From an uncultured Bacilli bacterium (GTDB lineage Bacteria > Bacillota_I > Bacilli_A > RF39 > UBA660): a DNA stretch of 22,497 bases. The translations under genes were made by a program, and so were the position numbers. The stretch is taken from assembly GCA_947630195.1 (NCBI GenBank), contig CANRGQ010000015.1:1-22497 (forward strand), written 5' to 3'. Every line of letters starts with the position of its first letter. The first letter of the stretch is position 1. Below, piece by piece: positions 1-9,600 of the stretch. The notes beneath the pieces are model-generated. The model was not told where the DNA came from, did no database searches, and worked only from the letters and a program-made list of their open reading frames with translations.

Positions 1-312
1 AGATTAAAACTTATGGCTTTAGTTCATGATGTATGTAATAATGATAAAAAATTTTTAGAAACCCCATTTTGTATTTCTAATAAATCATTATGTCAAAACA
101 GAAAATTTTTGGAAGTTCCAAAATGTACATCAGATTTTGATAGTAAACCTTCTAGTTACAATATTGTAGATAATAATACGAAAGAACAAGAAAAAGAATT
201 AATGGGAAAGATGAATATTAATTTAGATGAATATGAGAATACTTATGATTTACTAAAAAGTATGGAAGATTATATTATAAGTATGGGTGGTACTTGTGAT
301 AATAGAGAATAG
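1..312 (+). CDS. Unknown Cys-containing protein, 3' part only
   Basis: The reading frame is open from base 1 (Arg-Leu-Lys-Leu before the first Met at 13). No ribosome binding site precedes that Met, so this is most likely the C-terminal end of a gene that begins outside the window. The visible roughly 100 residues are hydrophilic, with no signal peptide or membrane segment. A short motif is repeated near the start of the visible part: KFLETPFC and, about 20 residues later, KFLEVPKC. Each copy is preceded by another Cys, giving a Cys-rich patch that could bind metal. The tail is acidic and probably helical, and ends with another Cys. I do not recognise the family and assign no function. It ends in TAG, 63 bases before the next gene, which has its own promoter. 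Confidence 0.6.
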   Translation, partial: RLKLMALVHDVCNNDKKFLETPFCISNKSLCQNRKFLEVPKCTSDFDSKPSSYNIVDNNTKEQEKELMGKMNINLDEYENTYDLLKSMEDYIISMGGTCDNRE

Positions 313-321
313 ATAAAATTA

Positions 322-349
322 TTGTAAATTGTCTAAAAAGTATTATAAT
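322..349 (+). promoter_or_regulatory. Promoter of the DUF3419-like gene
   Basis: A -35 box TTGTAA (322-327), a 16-base spacer and a perfect -10 box TATAAT (344-349) lie 27 bases before the ATG at 376. The Shine-Dalgarno AAAGGGG is at 361-367. Confidence 0.6.
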
Positions 350-375
350 AGTAAGAACCAAAAGGGGATTTTATA

Positions 376-1320
376 ATGGAATATGATTATTATAAAAATA
401 TCGATAATGCTATAAGAAGATGTAAAGATATGGATGCTGATGATGGGGCAAATAAATGGAATTTTTATAAAATGTATCCTTTTACAACCGAAAATATAAA
501 TGGTTATATTGATAATTTTTCTCTAGAAGGTAAATCACTACTTACAGTCGGAAGTTCAACTGACCAAGTCTTAAATGCTATTTTAAAGGGAAGTGCTGAT
601 ATTACTCTTTTAGATATTTGTCCTTATGTTAAGTATTATTACTATTTAAAATTAGTATCTATTCTAAAATTAACTAGAGAAGAATTTTTATCTTTCTTTA
701 GATATATCGATTTTCCCGAATTATATATGTATAATAAAAATGTTTTTAAAAAAGAAGTATTTGAAAAAATTAAAATGGATTTAAGAGTAATTGATTATGA
801 ATCATATCTATTTTGGGATGAATTATTACAAGTATATGGCAGTATTGTTTTAAGGAAAAAATTATTTTCTAATGATGAATACCGGACGGATGTTATAACG
901 AGTGTTAATGCTTATTTACAAAATGAAGAAAATTATAATAATCTTAAAGATAAAATATTAAAAGTTAAACCCAAGTTTATAACGAGTGATGCTTTTAATT
1001 TTACAAGTGATAGAGGCTATGATAATATTTGGCTTAGTAATATAGGTTCAAGGATGGCAGTTACTTCTCTAAAAATATTAGCTTATAAAATGAATAAATA
1101 TTTAAATAAAAATGGACTTATGCTTATAAGTTATTTATATGATTGTACGAAAGATACCATTTATAATCCAGAGTGGAAACCTTTATATAATTTAAAAGAA
1201 ACCTTTAAAATATTAGAAGATTTTAATCCGGAACTTGTAACTTTTAAGGGTGTTGATAGTTTAAAATTTCCAAATAATAATATGTGTAAAGATTCCATTA
1301 TTTTAAGTAGAAAGAAATAA
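376..1320 (+). CDS. Rossmann-fold, DUF3419-like (possible SAM-dependent transferase)
   Basis: This encodes a soluble 314-residue protein with no signal peptide or membrane segment. Around residues 54-90 it has the pattern LLTVGSSTDQVLNAIL followed by ITLLDICPYVKYY. This looks like a nucleotide/SAM-binding Rossmann start: a glycine-containing loop after a first strand, then an acidic residue (Asp) at the end of the second strand. The following helix, rich in Tyr and Lys, and the 'LTREEFLSFF' segment resemble DUF3419 proteins (BtaA-like 3-amino-3-carboxypropyl transferase relatives). Near the C-terminus, YDNIWLSNI and LNKNGLMLISYLYD fit the later strands of a class I methyltransferase fold. The start has a good Shine-Dalgarno (AAAGGGG). 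Substrate unknown; the fold assignment is moderately sure, the family placement weak. It appears to be a single-gene unit. Confidence 0.5.
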   Translation: MEYDYYKNIDNAIRRCKDMDADDGANKWNFYKMYPFTTENINGYIDNFSLEGKSLLTVGSSTDQVLNAILKGSADITLLDICPYVKYYYYLKLVSILKLTREEFLSFFRYIDFPELYMYNKNVFKKEVFEKIKMDLRVIDYESYLFWDELLQVYGSIVLRKKLFSNDEYRTDVITSVNAYLQNEENYNNLKDKILKVKPKFITSDAFNFTSDRGYDNIWLSNIGSRMAVTSLKILAYKMNKYLNKNGLMLISYLYDCTKDTIYNPEWKPLYNLKETFKILEDFNPELVTFKGVDSLKFPNNNMCKDSIILSRKK

Positions 1321-1378
1321 ATTTCTAACTTACTTGTAACATTGGTTATAATATAATTTAGAAGAAAGGGAGAAGTTT

Positions 1379-2047
1379 ATGGAAATATTAAGAGTGGAAA
1401 ATTTAACAAAGATATATGGTAAAGGGGATACCAAAGTAGTGGCTTTAGATAATGTTTCCTTTAGCGTGGAAAAAGGGGAATTTGTGGCCATTGTCGGAGC
1501 CAGTGGTAGTGGTAAATCTACTTTACTCCATTTAATCGGGGGTGTTGATAAACCGACAAGTGGAAAAGTTTATTTAAATGGGGAAGATATTTATAGTTAT
1601 AATGATGATAAACTTGCTATTTTTAGAAGAAGACAAGTCGGGCTAATTTATCAATTTTATAATTTAATTCCTATTTTAAATGTGGAAGAAAATATTTGCT
1701 TGCCTATGAATTTAGATGGCAGAAAAGTTGAAGAAAAACATTTAGAAGATATATTAAAAAGATTAGGACTTTTAAAAAGAAGATATCATTTACCTAATGA
1801 GTTATCGGGTGGTGAACAACAAAGAACCTCAATTGGAAGAGCTTTAATTACAAGTCCGACCATTATTTTAGCGGATGAACCAACGGGTAACTTAGATTCT
1901 AAAAATAGTGAAGAGATTATTGAACTTTTAAAAAGTTCTAATCAAGATTATAAACAAACAATCATTATGATTACTCATAATTTAGAAATTGCCAAGAATG
2001 CCGATCGAATTATTAAAATTCAAGATGGTAAAATAGTTGAGGCTTAA
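1379..2047 (+). CDS. ABC transporter ATP-binding protein (MacB/LolD/BceA type)
   Basis: This is a 222-residue cytoplasmic ATPase that powers the permease encoded next. All ABC motifs are present: Walker A GASGSGKST (40-48), a Q-loop in YQFYNLIP, signature LSGGEQQR (142-149), Walker B IILADEP with Asp166-Glu167, and the switch His in MITHN. Length and the 'HLIGG' and 'ADEPTGNLDS' context fit the LolD/MacB/BceA subfamily, which pairs with FtsX-type permeases. The start is preceded by a strong AGAAAGGGAG site (about 1362-1372), and overlapping TATAAT boxes lie at 1347-1357. The stop is followed after one base by the permease ATG, so the two are translated together. The response regulator and kinase downstream suggest a peptide-antibiotic or envelope-stress module; the substrate is inferred only from this context. 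Confidence 0.93.
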   Translation: MEILRVENLTKIYGKGDTKVVALDNVSFSVEKGEFVAIVGASGSGKSTLLHLIGGVDKPTSGKVYLNGEDIYSYNDDKLAIFRRRQVGLIYQFYNLIPILNVEENICLPMNLDGRKVEEKHLEDILKRLGLLKRRYHLPNELSGGEQQRTSIGRALITSPTIILADEPTGNLDSKNSEEIIELLKSSNQDYKQTIIMITHNLEIAKNADRIIKIQDGKIVEA

Positions 2048-2048
2048 A

Positions 2049-4718
2049 ATGGATATTTTAAAGAAATTAACAATTAAGAATTTAAAGTTAAATAAAAAAA
2101 GAACTTTAGTAACCATCATTGGAATTATTTTATCTGTCGCTTTACTTTCCGCGGTTACCAGTATGTTTTTCTCTTGTCGAAATAGTTTAATCGCTTTTGA
2201 AAAGGTTAGAGATGGAAATTTCCATTATGCTTTTTATGATGTTCCTAAAGAAGACTTAGATACTTTTAATTTAAATAGTAAGATTGAAAAATATTATTTA
2301 ACTAAAAGTTTAGGTTTAACGAAACTATCGGGTATTCAAAATGAAAATAAACCTTATGTTGATGTCGAAATGTATGATGAAGGAGCCTTAAATAATTTAG
2401 GAATTAAGCTTGTTAAGGGAAGAATGCCTGAAAGTATGCAAGAAATTCTTATACCCAAACATTTACTTACTAATGGTAAAGTAGAATTAGAAGTGGGAGA
2501 TACTTTAACTTTAGATTTAGGAAAAAGAGTAAATTTGGAAGGAAATCCTTTAAATCAATATGATCCATATAATATTTATGATGAAGAAGGAAATTTACTA
2601 AATAATGAAAGGATAATTGATAGCCAAACTTATACTTTTAAGATTGTCGGTATTATAGAGCGTCCTTCCGATGAAATAGAAGATTATTCCTCTCCCAGTT
2701 ATACTTTAGTTACCATTTTACCTAAACAAGAAGAAAATGGAACCTTTACAGTTTATACGAGATATAATCGTAAAGGCCTTAAAAATGAATATAAAACCAC
2801 GGCCGGTATTTTAGAAGTTGATGCTGATAAGTTTACTAAATTATATAAGGGAATTAGTAATACAGTCCAAAATGAATTTAATGATTTGTATAAAGAAATT
2901 AGTACGAAAGCTAAATATGATTATAATAGTAATAGTTATTTAATTACTTTAGAAACCGGAATAACCAATGATGGAATGCTTAATGCTCTAGCGGTTGCGG
3001 GTTCTATTGTTATTGTCATTATTATTTTTACTTCAGCATTCTGTATTAAAAATTCTTTTGATATTTCCGTTACCGAAAGAATTAAAGAATATGGGGAATT
3101 ATCGAGTGTAGGGGCCACGAAAAAACAAATCAGAAAAAGTGTTTATTATGAAGCCTTTATCTTAGGTTTAATCGGTATTCCTTTAGGTATATTAAGTGGG
3201 CTATTTGCATCTTTCGTTTTACTTTTAATTAGTAATTACCTTTTAGGGGCGGCCTTTATTGAAGGTTTAACTTTGCGTTTTTCTTTCTCAATTCCAGCTA
3301 TTTTATTTGCAGTTATCCTAGGTATAATTACCATTTTACTTTCTTCTTTTAGAAGTGCTTATAAAGCGAGTAAAATAATGCCTATTACCGCGATAAGAAA
3401 TAGTAGTGATATAAAAATAAATACTAAAAAGTTAAAAACTCCTAAATTTATTTCCAAAATATTTGGGATAGGGGGCGAAATTTCTTATAAAAATTTAAAG
3501 AGAAGTCGGAAAAAATATCGAACTACGGTTATTTCTATTGTGGTTTGTACGGCAGTCTTTATCGCTTTATCTTCATTTATTAATTATGCTTTTAAAGTCG
3601 TCGGCTTAGATTATGATTCTTATAATTATAATTTAGAGGTTCATATCTATGATGAAAATACTCAAGGTGTTAAAGAAAAAATCGAAGAAATAAAAAATAT
3701 TGAAGACATTGGAGAAATTGCCATTACTAATTATTCCTCACCTAAGATTGTAGGTTTAAATGAATATTATACGAAAGAATATTTAAATTATATGACAGGT
3801 AAAAATGATGTTTCAGCGGAAATAATCGGTGATGATGCGGGTGATGCCGATACTTATCTATTTACTTATTTAGTAGATGATGCTTACTTTAGAAAATATA
3901 CTAAATCTTTAGGACTTGATTATAATGCTGTTAAAGATAAATATATTTTAATTAATAATTTATATTATTTAGATGCTGATGAAAATAAATATTATGAAAT
4001 TAATAAATTTAATTTTAAAGATAATACTAATTTAACTATGTATGAAAATGATACTTCTTATGATATAAATATTGCGAAAGTAACCGATAAAATTCCAATG
4101 TTTATTGGTAAAAAACACTTTGAGGTTTATCTTATAGGTAATATGGAAGCTCATCCAGAACTAGAAGATTCTACTTACTATAAAAATATTTATATAAATA
4201 GTGATAAGGCTTCAAAGTGTGAGAGTGAAATTGCGGATATTTTAAAAGATTTTGAGTATGCTTCTAATAATATATCCGATACTTTAAAACAAATGCATTC
4301 TTTATTCTTACTCGTAGCTATCTTCTTATATGGTTTTATTACGGTTATTGCCCTAATAGGTATAACCAATATCTTTAATACGATAACAACTAATATGGAT
4401 TTAAGAAGAAGAGAATTTGCCATATTAAAAAGTATTGGGATGACTAAAAAAGAATTTAATTACATGGTGCGTTTAGAAAGTTTATTCTATGGTTTAAAAT
4501 CTCTAATTATTGGAATACCTTTAGGAATTATCTTATCATACGTTATCTTTAAAGCGATAAATAACGGCGAATATGTGATGGTTTATGAAATACCTTATAT
4601 GGCTATTTTAATTGTTTGTGTAGTGGTCTTCTTACTTTTAGATATTTTAATGCATTATTCTTTAAGTAAAATAAACAAACAAAATACGATTGAAACTATT
4701 AGGTGCGAAAACATTTAA
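2049..4718 (+). CDS. FtsX-type ABC transporter permease, duplicated
   Basis: This is a membrane permease of 889 residues counted from the ATG at 2049; an upstream in-frame TTG at 2037 lies inside the ATPase gene and is less likely. Eight membrane segments are visible in two similar halves. TM1 is about 18-40, an extracytoplasmic domain about 40-305, and TM2-4 about 310-335, 366-398 and 412-436. TM5 is about 490-515, a second extracytoplasmic domain about 515-750, and TM6-8 about 752-780, 812-840 and 848-872. Typical FtsX phrases occur after TM2 and TM6: 'ERIKEYGELSSVGATKKQIR' and 'RRREFAILKSIGMTKKEF'. This double 4+4 layout fits MacB-superfamily permeases with tandem FtsX domains and differs from classical BceB (ten TMs, one large loop). 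Such pumps handle peptides, lipids or lipoproteins by mechanotransmission or extraction rather than channel transport. The substrate cannot be read from sequence. Confidence 0.9.
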   Translation: MDILKKLTIKNLKLNKKRTLVTIIGIILSVALLSAVTSMFFSCRNSLIAFEKVRDGNFHYAFYDVPKEDLDTFNLNSKIEKYYLTKSLGLTKLSGIQNENKPYVDVEMYDEGALNNLGIKLVKGRMPESMQEILIPKHLLTNGKVELEVGDTLTLDLGKRVNLEGNPLNQYDPYNIYDEEGNLLNNERIIDSQTYTFKIVGIIERPSDEIEDYSSPSYTLVTILPKQEENGTFTVYTRYNRKGLKNEYKTTAGILEVDADKFTKLYKGISNTVQNEFNDLYKEISTKAKYDYNSNSYLITLETGITNDGMLNALAVAGSIVIVIIIFTSAFCIKNSFDISVTERIKEYGELSSVGATKKQIRKSVYYEAFILGLIGIPLGILSGLFASFVLLLISNYLLGAAFIEGLTLRFSFSIPAILFAVILGIITILLSSFRSAYKASKIMPITAIRNSSDIKINTKKLKTPKFISKIFGIGGEISYKNLKRSRKKYRTTVISIVVCTAVFIALSSFINYAFKVVGLDYDSYNYNLEVHIYDENTQGVKEKIEEIKNIEDIGEIAITNYSSPKIVGLNEYYTKEYLNYMTGKNDVSAEIIGDDAGDADTYLFTYLVDDAYFRKYTKSLGLDYNAVKDKYILINNLYYLDADENKYYEINKFNFKDNTNLTMYENDTSYDINIAKVTDKIPMFIGKKHFEVYLIGNMEAHPELEDSTYYKNIYINSDKASKCESEIADILKDFEYASNNISDTLKQMHSLFLLVAIFLYGFITVIALIGITNIFNTITTNMDLRRREFAILKSIGMTKKEFNYMVRLESLFYGLKSLIIGIPLGIILSYVIFKAINNGEYVMVYEIPYMAILIVCVVVFLLLDILMHYSLSKINKQNTIETIRCENI

Positions 4719-4736
4719 AGGGGTTATCCCCTTTTT
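4717..4736 (+). terminator. Rho-independent terminator after the ABC permease
   Basis: Seven-base stem AAAGGGG (4717-4723) / CCCCTTT (4728-4734) with loop TTAT, running into a short T-run. The stem begins inside the permease stop codon. The T-run is short, so some readthrough into the response regulator gene is likely. Confidence 0.65.
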
Positions 4737-4737
4737 G

Positions 4738-4746
4738 TGTTATAAT
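4738..4746 (+). promoter_or_regulatory. Extended -10 promoter of the response regulator
   Basis: TGTTATAAT is a perfect TGN-TATAAT extended -10 box. No -35 box is visible because the terminator hairpin occupies that place. The -10 ends only 16 bases before the ATG at 4762, so the expected start of transcription falls within or just at the AAGGAGG (4751-4757). Confidence 0.5.
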
Positions 4747-4761
4747 GATTAAGGAGGCTAT

Positions 4762-5418
4762 ATGGATATATTACTAATTGAAGATAGTGAAAGTATTATT
4801 TCAGGACTTGAATATTCTTTTAAAATAAATAATTATCAAATTAAAAGTGTGAGAACGATTAAAGAGGCTCTTCTCGTTTTAGAAAAAAATCGTCCTAAAT
4901 TAATTATTTTAGATATCACTTTACCTGATGGGAGTGGCATGAGTTTTTATGAACATATTTTAAGAAAATATGAAATACCGACAATTTTTTTAACCGCCAG
5001 AGATAGTGAAGAAGAAATTGTAAAGGCTTTAAACTTAGGCGCCGAAGATTACTTAACTAAACCATTTTTTACAAAAGAACTACTAGCTAGAGTTCGTAAA
5101 ATAATTTTACGAAATCAAAATAATGCCAAGATTAAAGTTAAAGATATAACTTTTGATTTAGATAAAATGGAAGTTTATAAAAATGATAAAAAAGTGGAAG
5201 TGTCTTCCTTAGAACTTAAAATCTTACATTTATTATTTTTAAATATTAATAAGGTCGTAAATAGAGAAGTAATTATTGATAAATTATGGGAATGGACGGG
5301 GAATGATGTTTCGGACCATACTATTACGGTTTATATAAGTCGTTTAAGAGAAAAAATTGGGGATGAAATAATTAAAACTGTTAAAGGAATAGGATATAGA
5401 ATTGATGAAGAAGAATAA
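4762..5418 (+). CDS. OmpR/PhoB-family response regulator
   Basis: A 218-residue cytoplasmic transcription regulator. The receiver domain (about 1-115) has the acidic pair Glu7-Asp8, the phosphorylated Asp51 in LIILDITLPDGSG, the switch Thr78 (FLTAR) and Lys100 (YLTKPF). The winged-helix DNA-binding domain (about 125-215) carries the recognition part 'DHTITVYISRLREKIG' and ends in 'IKTVKGIGYRI', standard for this family. It starts at an ATG with a canonical AAGGAGG. The kinase gene begins inside its last codons, so regulator and kinase are translationally coupled. The partner ABC transporter lies directly upstream, and the natural inference is that this regulator controls that transporter or envelope genes nearby. 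Confidence 0.95.
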   Translation: MDILLIEDSESIISGLEYSFKINNYQIKSVRTIKEALLVLEKNRPKLIILDITLPDGSGMSFYEHILRKYEIPTIFLTARDSEEEIVKALNLGAEDYLTKPFFTKELLARVRKIILRNQNNAKIKVKDITFDLDKMEVYKNDKKVEVSSLELKILHLLFLNINKVVNREVIIDKLWEWTGNDVSDHTITVYISRLREKIGDEIIKTVKGIGYRIDEEE

Positions 5419-6616
5419 TTATTTTAAAAAATATTTAATGGCATTTATAATTTTAAGTGGAATCTTTTTTAGTATTCTAACTATTTTAAATGTCATAGAA
5501 TATAACCAATATAATCAAAATATTAATCTTAAGATTAATCAAATATTAAATGTCGTTAAGAAGGAATACCCCGAAGTATCCGAAACCGAACTTATTAAAA
5601 TTTTAAAATCCGAAAATAATAAACAAGATATTTTAAATAAATATGGAATAGAAGATACCGAATTTATTATAGAGAATAATAAAATTAATAATACTTATTT
5701 TTTAATTTTTAAAATTAGTAGTATTCTTATCTTTATAATTATAAGTTTAATATTATTTATAAAATATAAAAAAGTAAGTAGTAAGGAAATAGAAGATATT
5801 ATTGTGGCTTTAGAAAAAATAAGAGAGGGTAATTATCAAGAAAAACTAGCCTATTTTAAAGAAGGAGAACTTTCTTTATTAAAAAATGAAATCACCAAAA
5901 TTATTAGTATGCTCAAAAGTTTAACAGATAAAGCCAGTACAGATAAATTAAGTTTAAAAGAAGCTCTAGAGGATATTTCGCATCAAATAAGAACCCCTTT
6001 AACATCCATTTATATTATGCTCGATAATTTAGTGGATAATCCAAGTATGGAAGAAGAAAAAAGAGAAGAGTTTTTATTAAAAATTAAAAGAGAACTATCT
6101 AATATTAATTTTTTAATTAATACACTTTTAAAACTTTCAATGTTTGATGCTTGTACGATTACTTTTATTAAAGATAATTATAAAGTAGCAGATATTTTAG
6201 AAGAAGTATTATTAAATATTAATAGTTTAAGTGATTTAAAAAATGTATCCCTTAATATAAGTGGGGATATAAATGAAAAAATTTATGTGGATAAAAAATG
6301 GGAAATTGAAGCTTTAACTAATATTTTAAAAAATGCTTTAGAGTATTCTTATAATGATTCCCATATTGATATAGTTGTTAAAAAATATAACTTATATTTA
6401 GAAATAACGATTAAAGATTATGGTAAAGGAATATCTAGTAATGATGTGAAACATATCTTTGAAAGATTTTATAAAGGAGAGTGTTCCTCTAGTGATAGTA
6501 TTGGAATAGGACTTGCTTTATCTAAATCAATCATTTTAAATGATAATGGTAAGATTACTTGTGAATCTAAAATAAATGAAGGAACTACTTTTAAAATTAA
6601 ATATTTTTACTTATAA
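5405..6616 (+). CDS. Membrane sensor histidine kinase
   Basis: A 403-residue kinase from the ATG at 5405, overlapping the response regulator by 14 bases; an in-frame TTG one codon earlier is also possible. TM1 is about 10-31 and TM2 about 98-120, leaving an extracytoplasmic segment of roughly 65 residues as the likely sensor. After a short linker comes the dimerisation/phosphoacceptor helix EDISHQIRTPLTS with His193. The ATPase domain has an N-box NILKNALEYS (about 305-314), G1 DYGKGIS (Asp338), an F-box IFERFYKG, and G2 GIGLALSKS (from Ile366). The sequence is complete and looks active. Unlike BceS-type kinases, which have almost no external loop, this one could bind a ligand outside the membrane. 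It phosphorylates the adjacent OmpR-type regulator by inference. Confidence 0.94.
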   Translation: MKKNNYFKKYLMAFIILSGIFFSILTILNVIEYNQYNQNINLKINQILNVVKKEYPEVSETELIKILKSENNKQDILNKYGIEDTEFIIENNKINNTYFLIFKISSILIFIIISLILFIKYKKVSSKEIEDIIVALEKIREGNYQEKLAYFKEGELSLLKNEITKIISMLKSLTDKASTDKLSLKEALEDISHQIRTPLTSIYIMLDNLVDNPSMEEEKREEFLLKIKRELSNINFLINTLLKLSMFDACTITFIKDNYKVADILEEVLLNINSLSDLKNVSLNISGDINEKIYVDKKWEIEALTNILKNALEYSYNDSHIDIVVKKYNLYLEITIKDYGKGISSNDVKHIFERFYKGECSSSDSIGIGLALSKSIILNDNGKITCESKINEGTTFKIKYFYL

Positions 6617-6619
6617 TAA

Positions 6620-6648
6620 TTGCTCTTAAATTCTATTTGTGCTAAAAT
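6620..6648 (+). promoter_or_regulatory. Promoter of the Pce-like surface protein gene
   Basis: TTGCTC (6620-6625), a 17-base spacer ending in TGC, and TAAAAT (6643-6648): a -35 plus extended -10 promoter. It is nearly identical in layout to the one at 15371-15399. It lies directly after the kinase stop, so the surface gene has its own promoter. Confidence 0.65.
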
Positions 6649-6671
6649 TGAAAATAGAGAGTAGTGGATTT

Positions 6672-9600
6672 ATGAAAAACAAAATTAGTTTTAAAAAATT
6701 AATTCCTTTAATTATGTTTTTTTCAATTACCATTATCTTTTTTGTGGCTATTTTTGTTTATGCAGATCCTGATGAAACTGACCGAATTCACTTTTTAAAT
6801 GTGGGTTCTTCTGATGCTATTGTTATTGAAAGTAATGGTCATTATGGGTTAGTTGATGCCTCTAATCCATCTTCTGATCATTCAGAAAATGGCTATACAG
6901 GTAAATTAAATGGTAAAACAGTCGTTGATTATTTAAAAAAATTAGGAGCCCAAAAATTAGATTTTATTGTGGGTACCCATAGTCATTCTGACCATATTGG
7001 CGGTATACCTGATGTTGCGGAAGGGAAAAATTCTTCCAATGATTATTTTGTTGATAATAACACAACTTATATTTATAAAAAATATACTTGGATTGCTCAT
7101 GAAGAGGATACTTCTGGTCTTGATTATCGTAATGAAAGATTTTATAATGCCGCCGTAAGTGCGATGCAAAAAAGAAATGTCAATATGTTAGAAACTACGG
7201 CGCATAGTAGTAGTACTTTAAATAAATTAAATGCTAAATATGTGGGAAATAGTGATAAAGTTTTAGATTATTTGGAATTTACTTTCTATGATTTTAATAT
7301 CAAAATATTTAATTTATATAATGTTGATACAACTGGGGAAAATGTCAATTCTTTAGTTACTTTGGTTACTAAAGGAAGTTCGAAAACTCTTTTAATGGCC
7401 GACATGGACCATGTTAAAGGAACAGAACAAAAGATAGGACGATATGTTGGTAAAGTAAATTTATTAAAAGTTGGTCATCATGGCTATAATAATACTAGTT
7501 ATGGTTTTATGGACTCTGTTAATCCTGAATCCGCTATTTATTCTTATTCTAAAAATGAGACTATTAGAGCTCTTCCCATGATATTCTTTAAGAAACTAGG
7601 AACTAGATTATATAAAACTGGTGATGTTACCGATTCCATTGTGGCTACTATAAATAATGGTATTACTTTAAAAACTTATGCCGGAAGTACCCCTCCTGAA
7701 GTATCTCAAAGTATGAAATATGATAATAATCAATTACCTCCAAGGTTCTACCAAGTTTATGATGATAAAGATCAATTAGAATGGGTTTATGTTAAAGGTG
7801 ATAACACTTTAACTATTGGTTGGGATTATCTTTCTTGGAATAATAAAAAACATTGGTATTATTTTAATCAAAGAGGTATTATGGAAACTGGTTGGTTAGA
7901 TTTATCTGATGGTACTTATTATTGTTCCGAAACTAATACATCATCTTATGACCGAGGAGCTATGGTAACTGGTTGGCAAAAATTATTAAGAGATGGGAAA
8001 ACAAGATGGTATTATTTTGTAAGATATCAAGATACTAGTAATACGGACTTTACAGGTTATAAAGAAGGTCAAATGGTAACTGGTTGGCAATATATTAAAA
8101 ATACGGAATATACTAATGGTTGGTATTATTTTAAGAGTGAACGAGATAGTATCGATAATAATCCTAAAGGAGCTATGCTTTCTAATGGTTGGTATGTTCT
8201 TCCCGAAAATAATACATCTACGAAAACTTATGGTTATTATTTTGATGATACTGGTTTATATACTAATAAAGTTGATAAAACCGCTCCAACGGTGGTGGTT
8301 ACAGGGAATACAAAAACACCATCTTTAAGTGTAACTTTAAAAATTTCAACCGCTTATGACTGCGCTAATGAAGGGGTTGACTGTATTGGTCTACCAGAAG
8401 ATGCTTTCTCCTTTAATGGTGGAGATTCTTGGACTAGTAGTAATACGCAAACATTTACCAAAAATGGTATTGTTAATATTTGGGTTCGGGATAAAGCTGG
8501 TAATATTCAAAAATTAACCGAAAATATTACGAGTATTGATTCAGATGGTCCTAAAATTCTAGGAGTTGATGGTAATCGTAATACTTGGTCTAAAGAAAAT
8601 GTAACTTTAACTATTAGAGCTACAGATACAGAAGGATTACATGCCCTTCCTTATAGTTTTGATGATGGCGACAGTTGGCAAGCAAGTCCCTCTAAAACTT
8701 ATACGGAAAATACGAGTAATATTAAAATTAAAGTAAGAGATTCTTTTGGTAATGTTACAAGTTATGAACCAATTAATATTACCAAAATTAAAAGAGTATC
8801 TGGTATTAGTATGAAAGATCCGATTAGTAAGACAACATACACTAAAAACACGGAAACTTTAAGTGTCAGTGGTGGTACTATTTTAGTTAAATATAATAAT
8901 GGTGATGAAGAAACTATATCCTTAGATATAAGTATGACTTCCGGCTTTAGTAATACGACACTAGGAAGTAAAAGTATAACTGTAAAATACACTGAACCCG
9001 AAACTGGCAAATTATTTACGACTAAGTTTAATGTTACCATTGTGACTAAAGAAGTAAGTAGTATTATAATGAATACTTATCCTTCTAAGACTGATTATGT
9101 TAAAGGTTCTAAAGAAACTCTTGATTTAAGTGGTGGAAGTATTATTGTAAATTATAATGATAATTATAGAGAAACTATTTATTTACCAAATGAGGATGTA
9201 AAAGCAACTGGTTTTGATAATAGTAGTACGGGTAGTAAAAAAATAACTTTAACTTATGAAAATAAAGAAACATCATTTAATATTAATGTTATTGATAAAA
9301 AGATTACGAGTATTAAAGTAACAAAGCCACCTAAGAAGACTGAATATATAATTAATTATGATAAAGAATTAGATTTAACTGATGGTATATTAACTATTTA
9401 TTATAATGATAATTCTAGTAGTGAATTAAATTTAAATGATAATAAAATTAAAACAAGTGGTTATGTTAATACTTCTTTAGGAAGAAAAGAAATAATGGTT
9501 ACTTATGAAGGATATAGTACGAGTTTCTATATTGAAATTATTAATAAAAAAGTTAAGAGTATTAAATTAACGAAGAATCCTACGAAGATGGATTATGTCG

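Noticed and set aside
6639..6671. Upstream GTG start for the Pce-like gene
   Set aside because: It falls inside the TGC-TAAAAT promoter box and would bury the signal peptide. The ATG at 6672 is better.
6957..7169. Open frames on the minus strand and in a second plus frame (6967-7158) across the catalytic domain
   Set aside because: They lie wholly within the Pce-like gene, lack ribosome sites and give low-complexity Ile-rich products. They are chance frames from A+T-rich coding DNA. The same applies to 2936-3118, 4190-4423, 8116-8328, 8762-9040, 15528-15824, 16161-16352 and 16890-17096.
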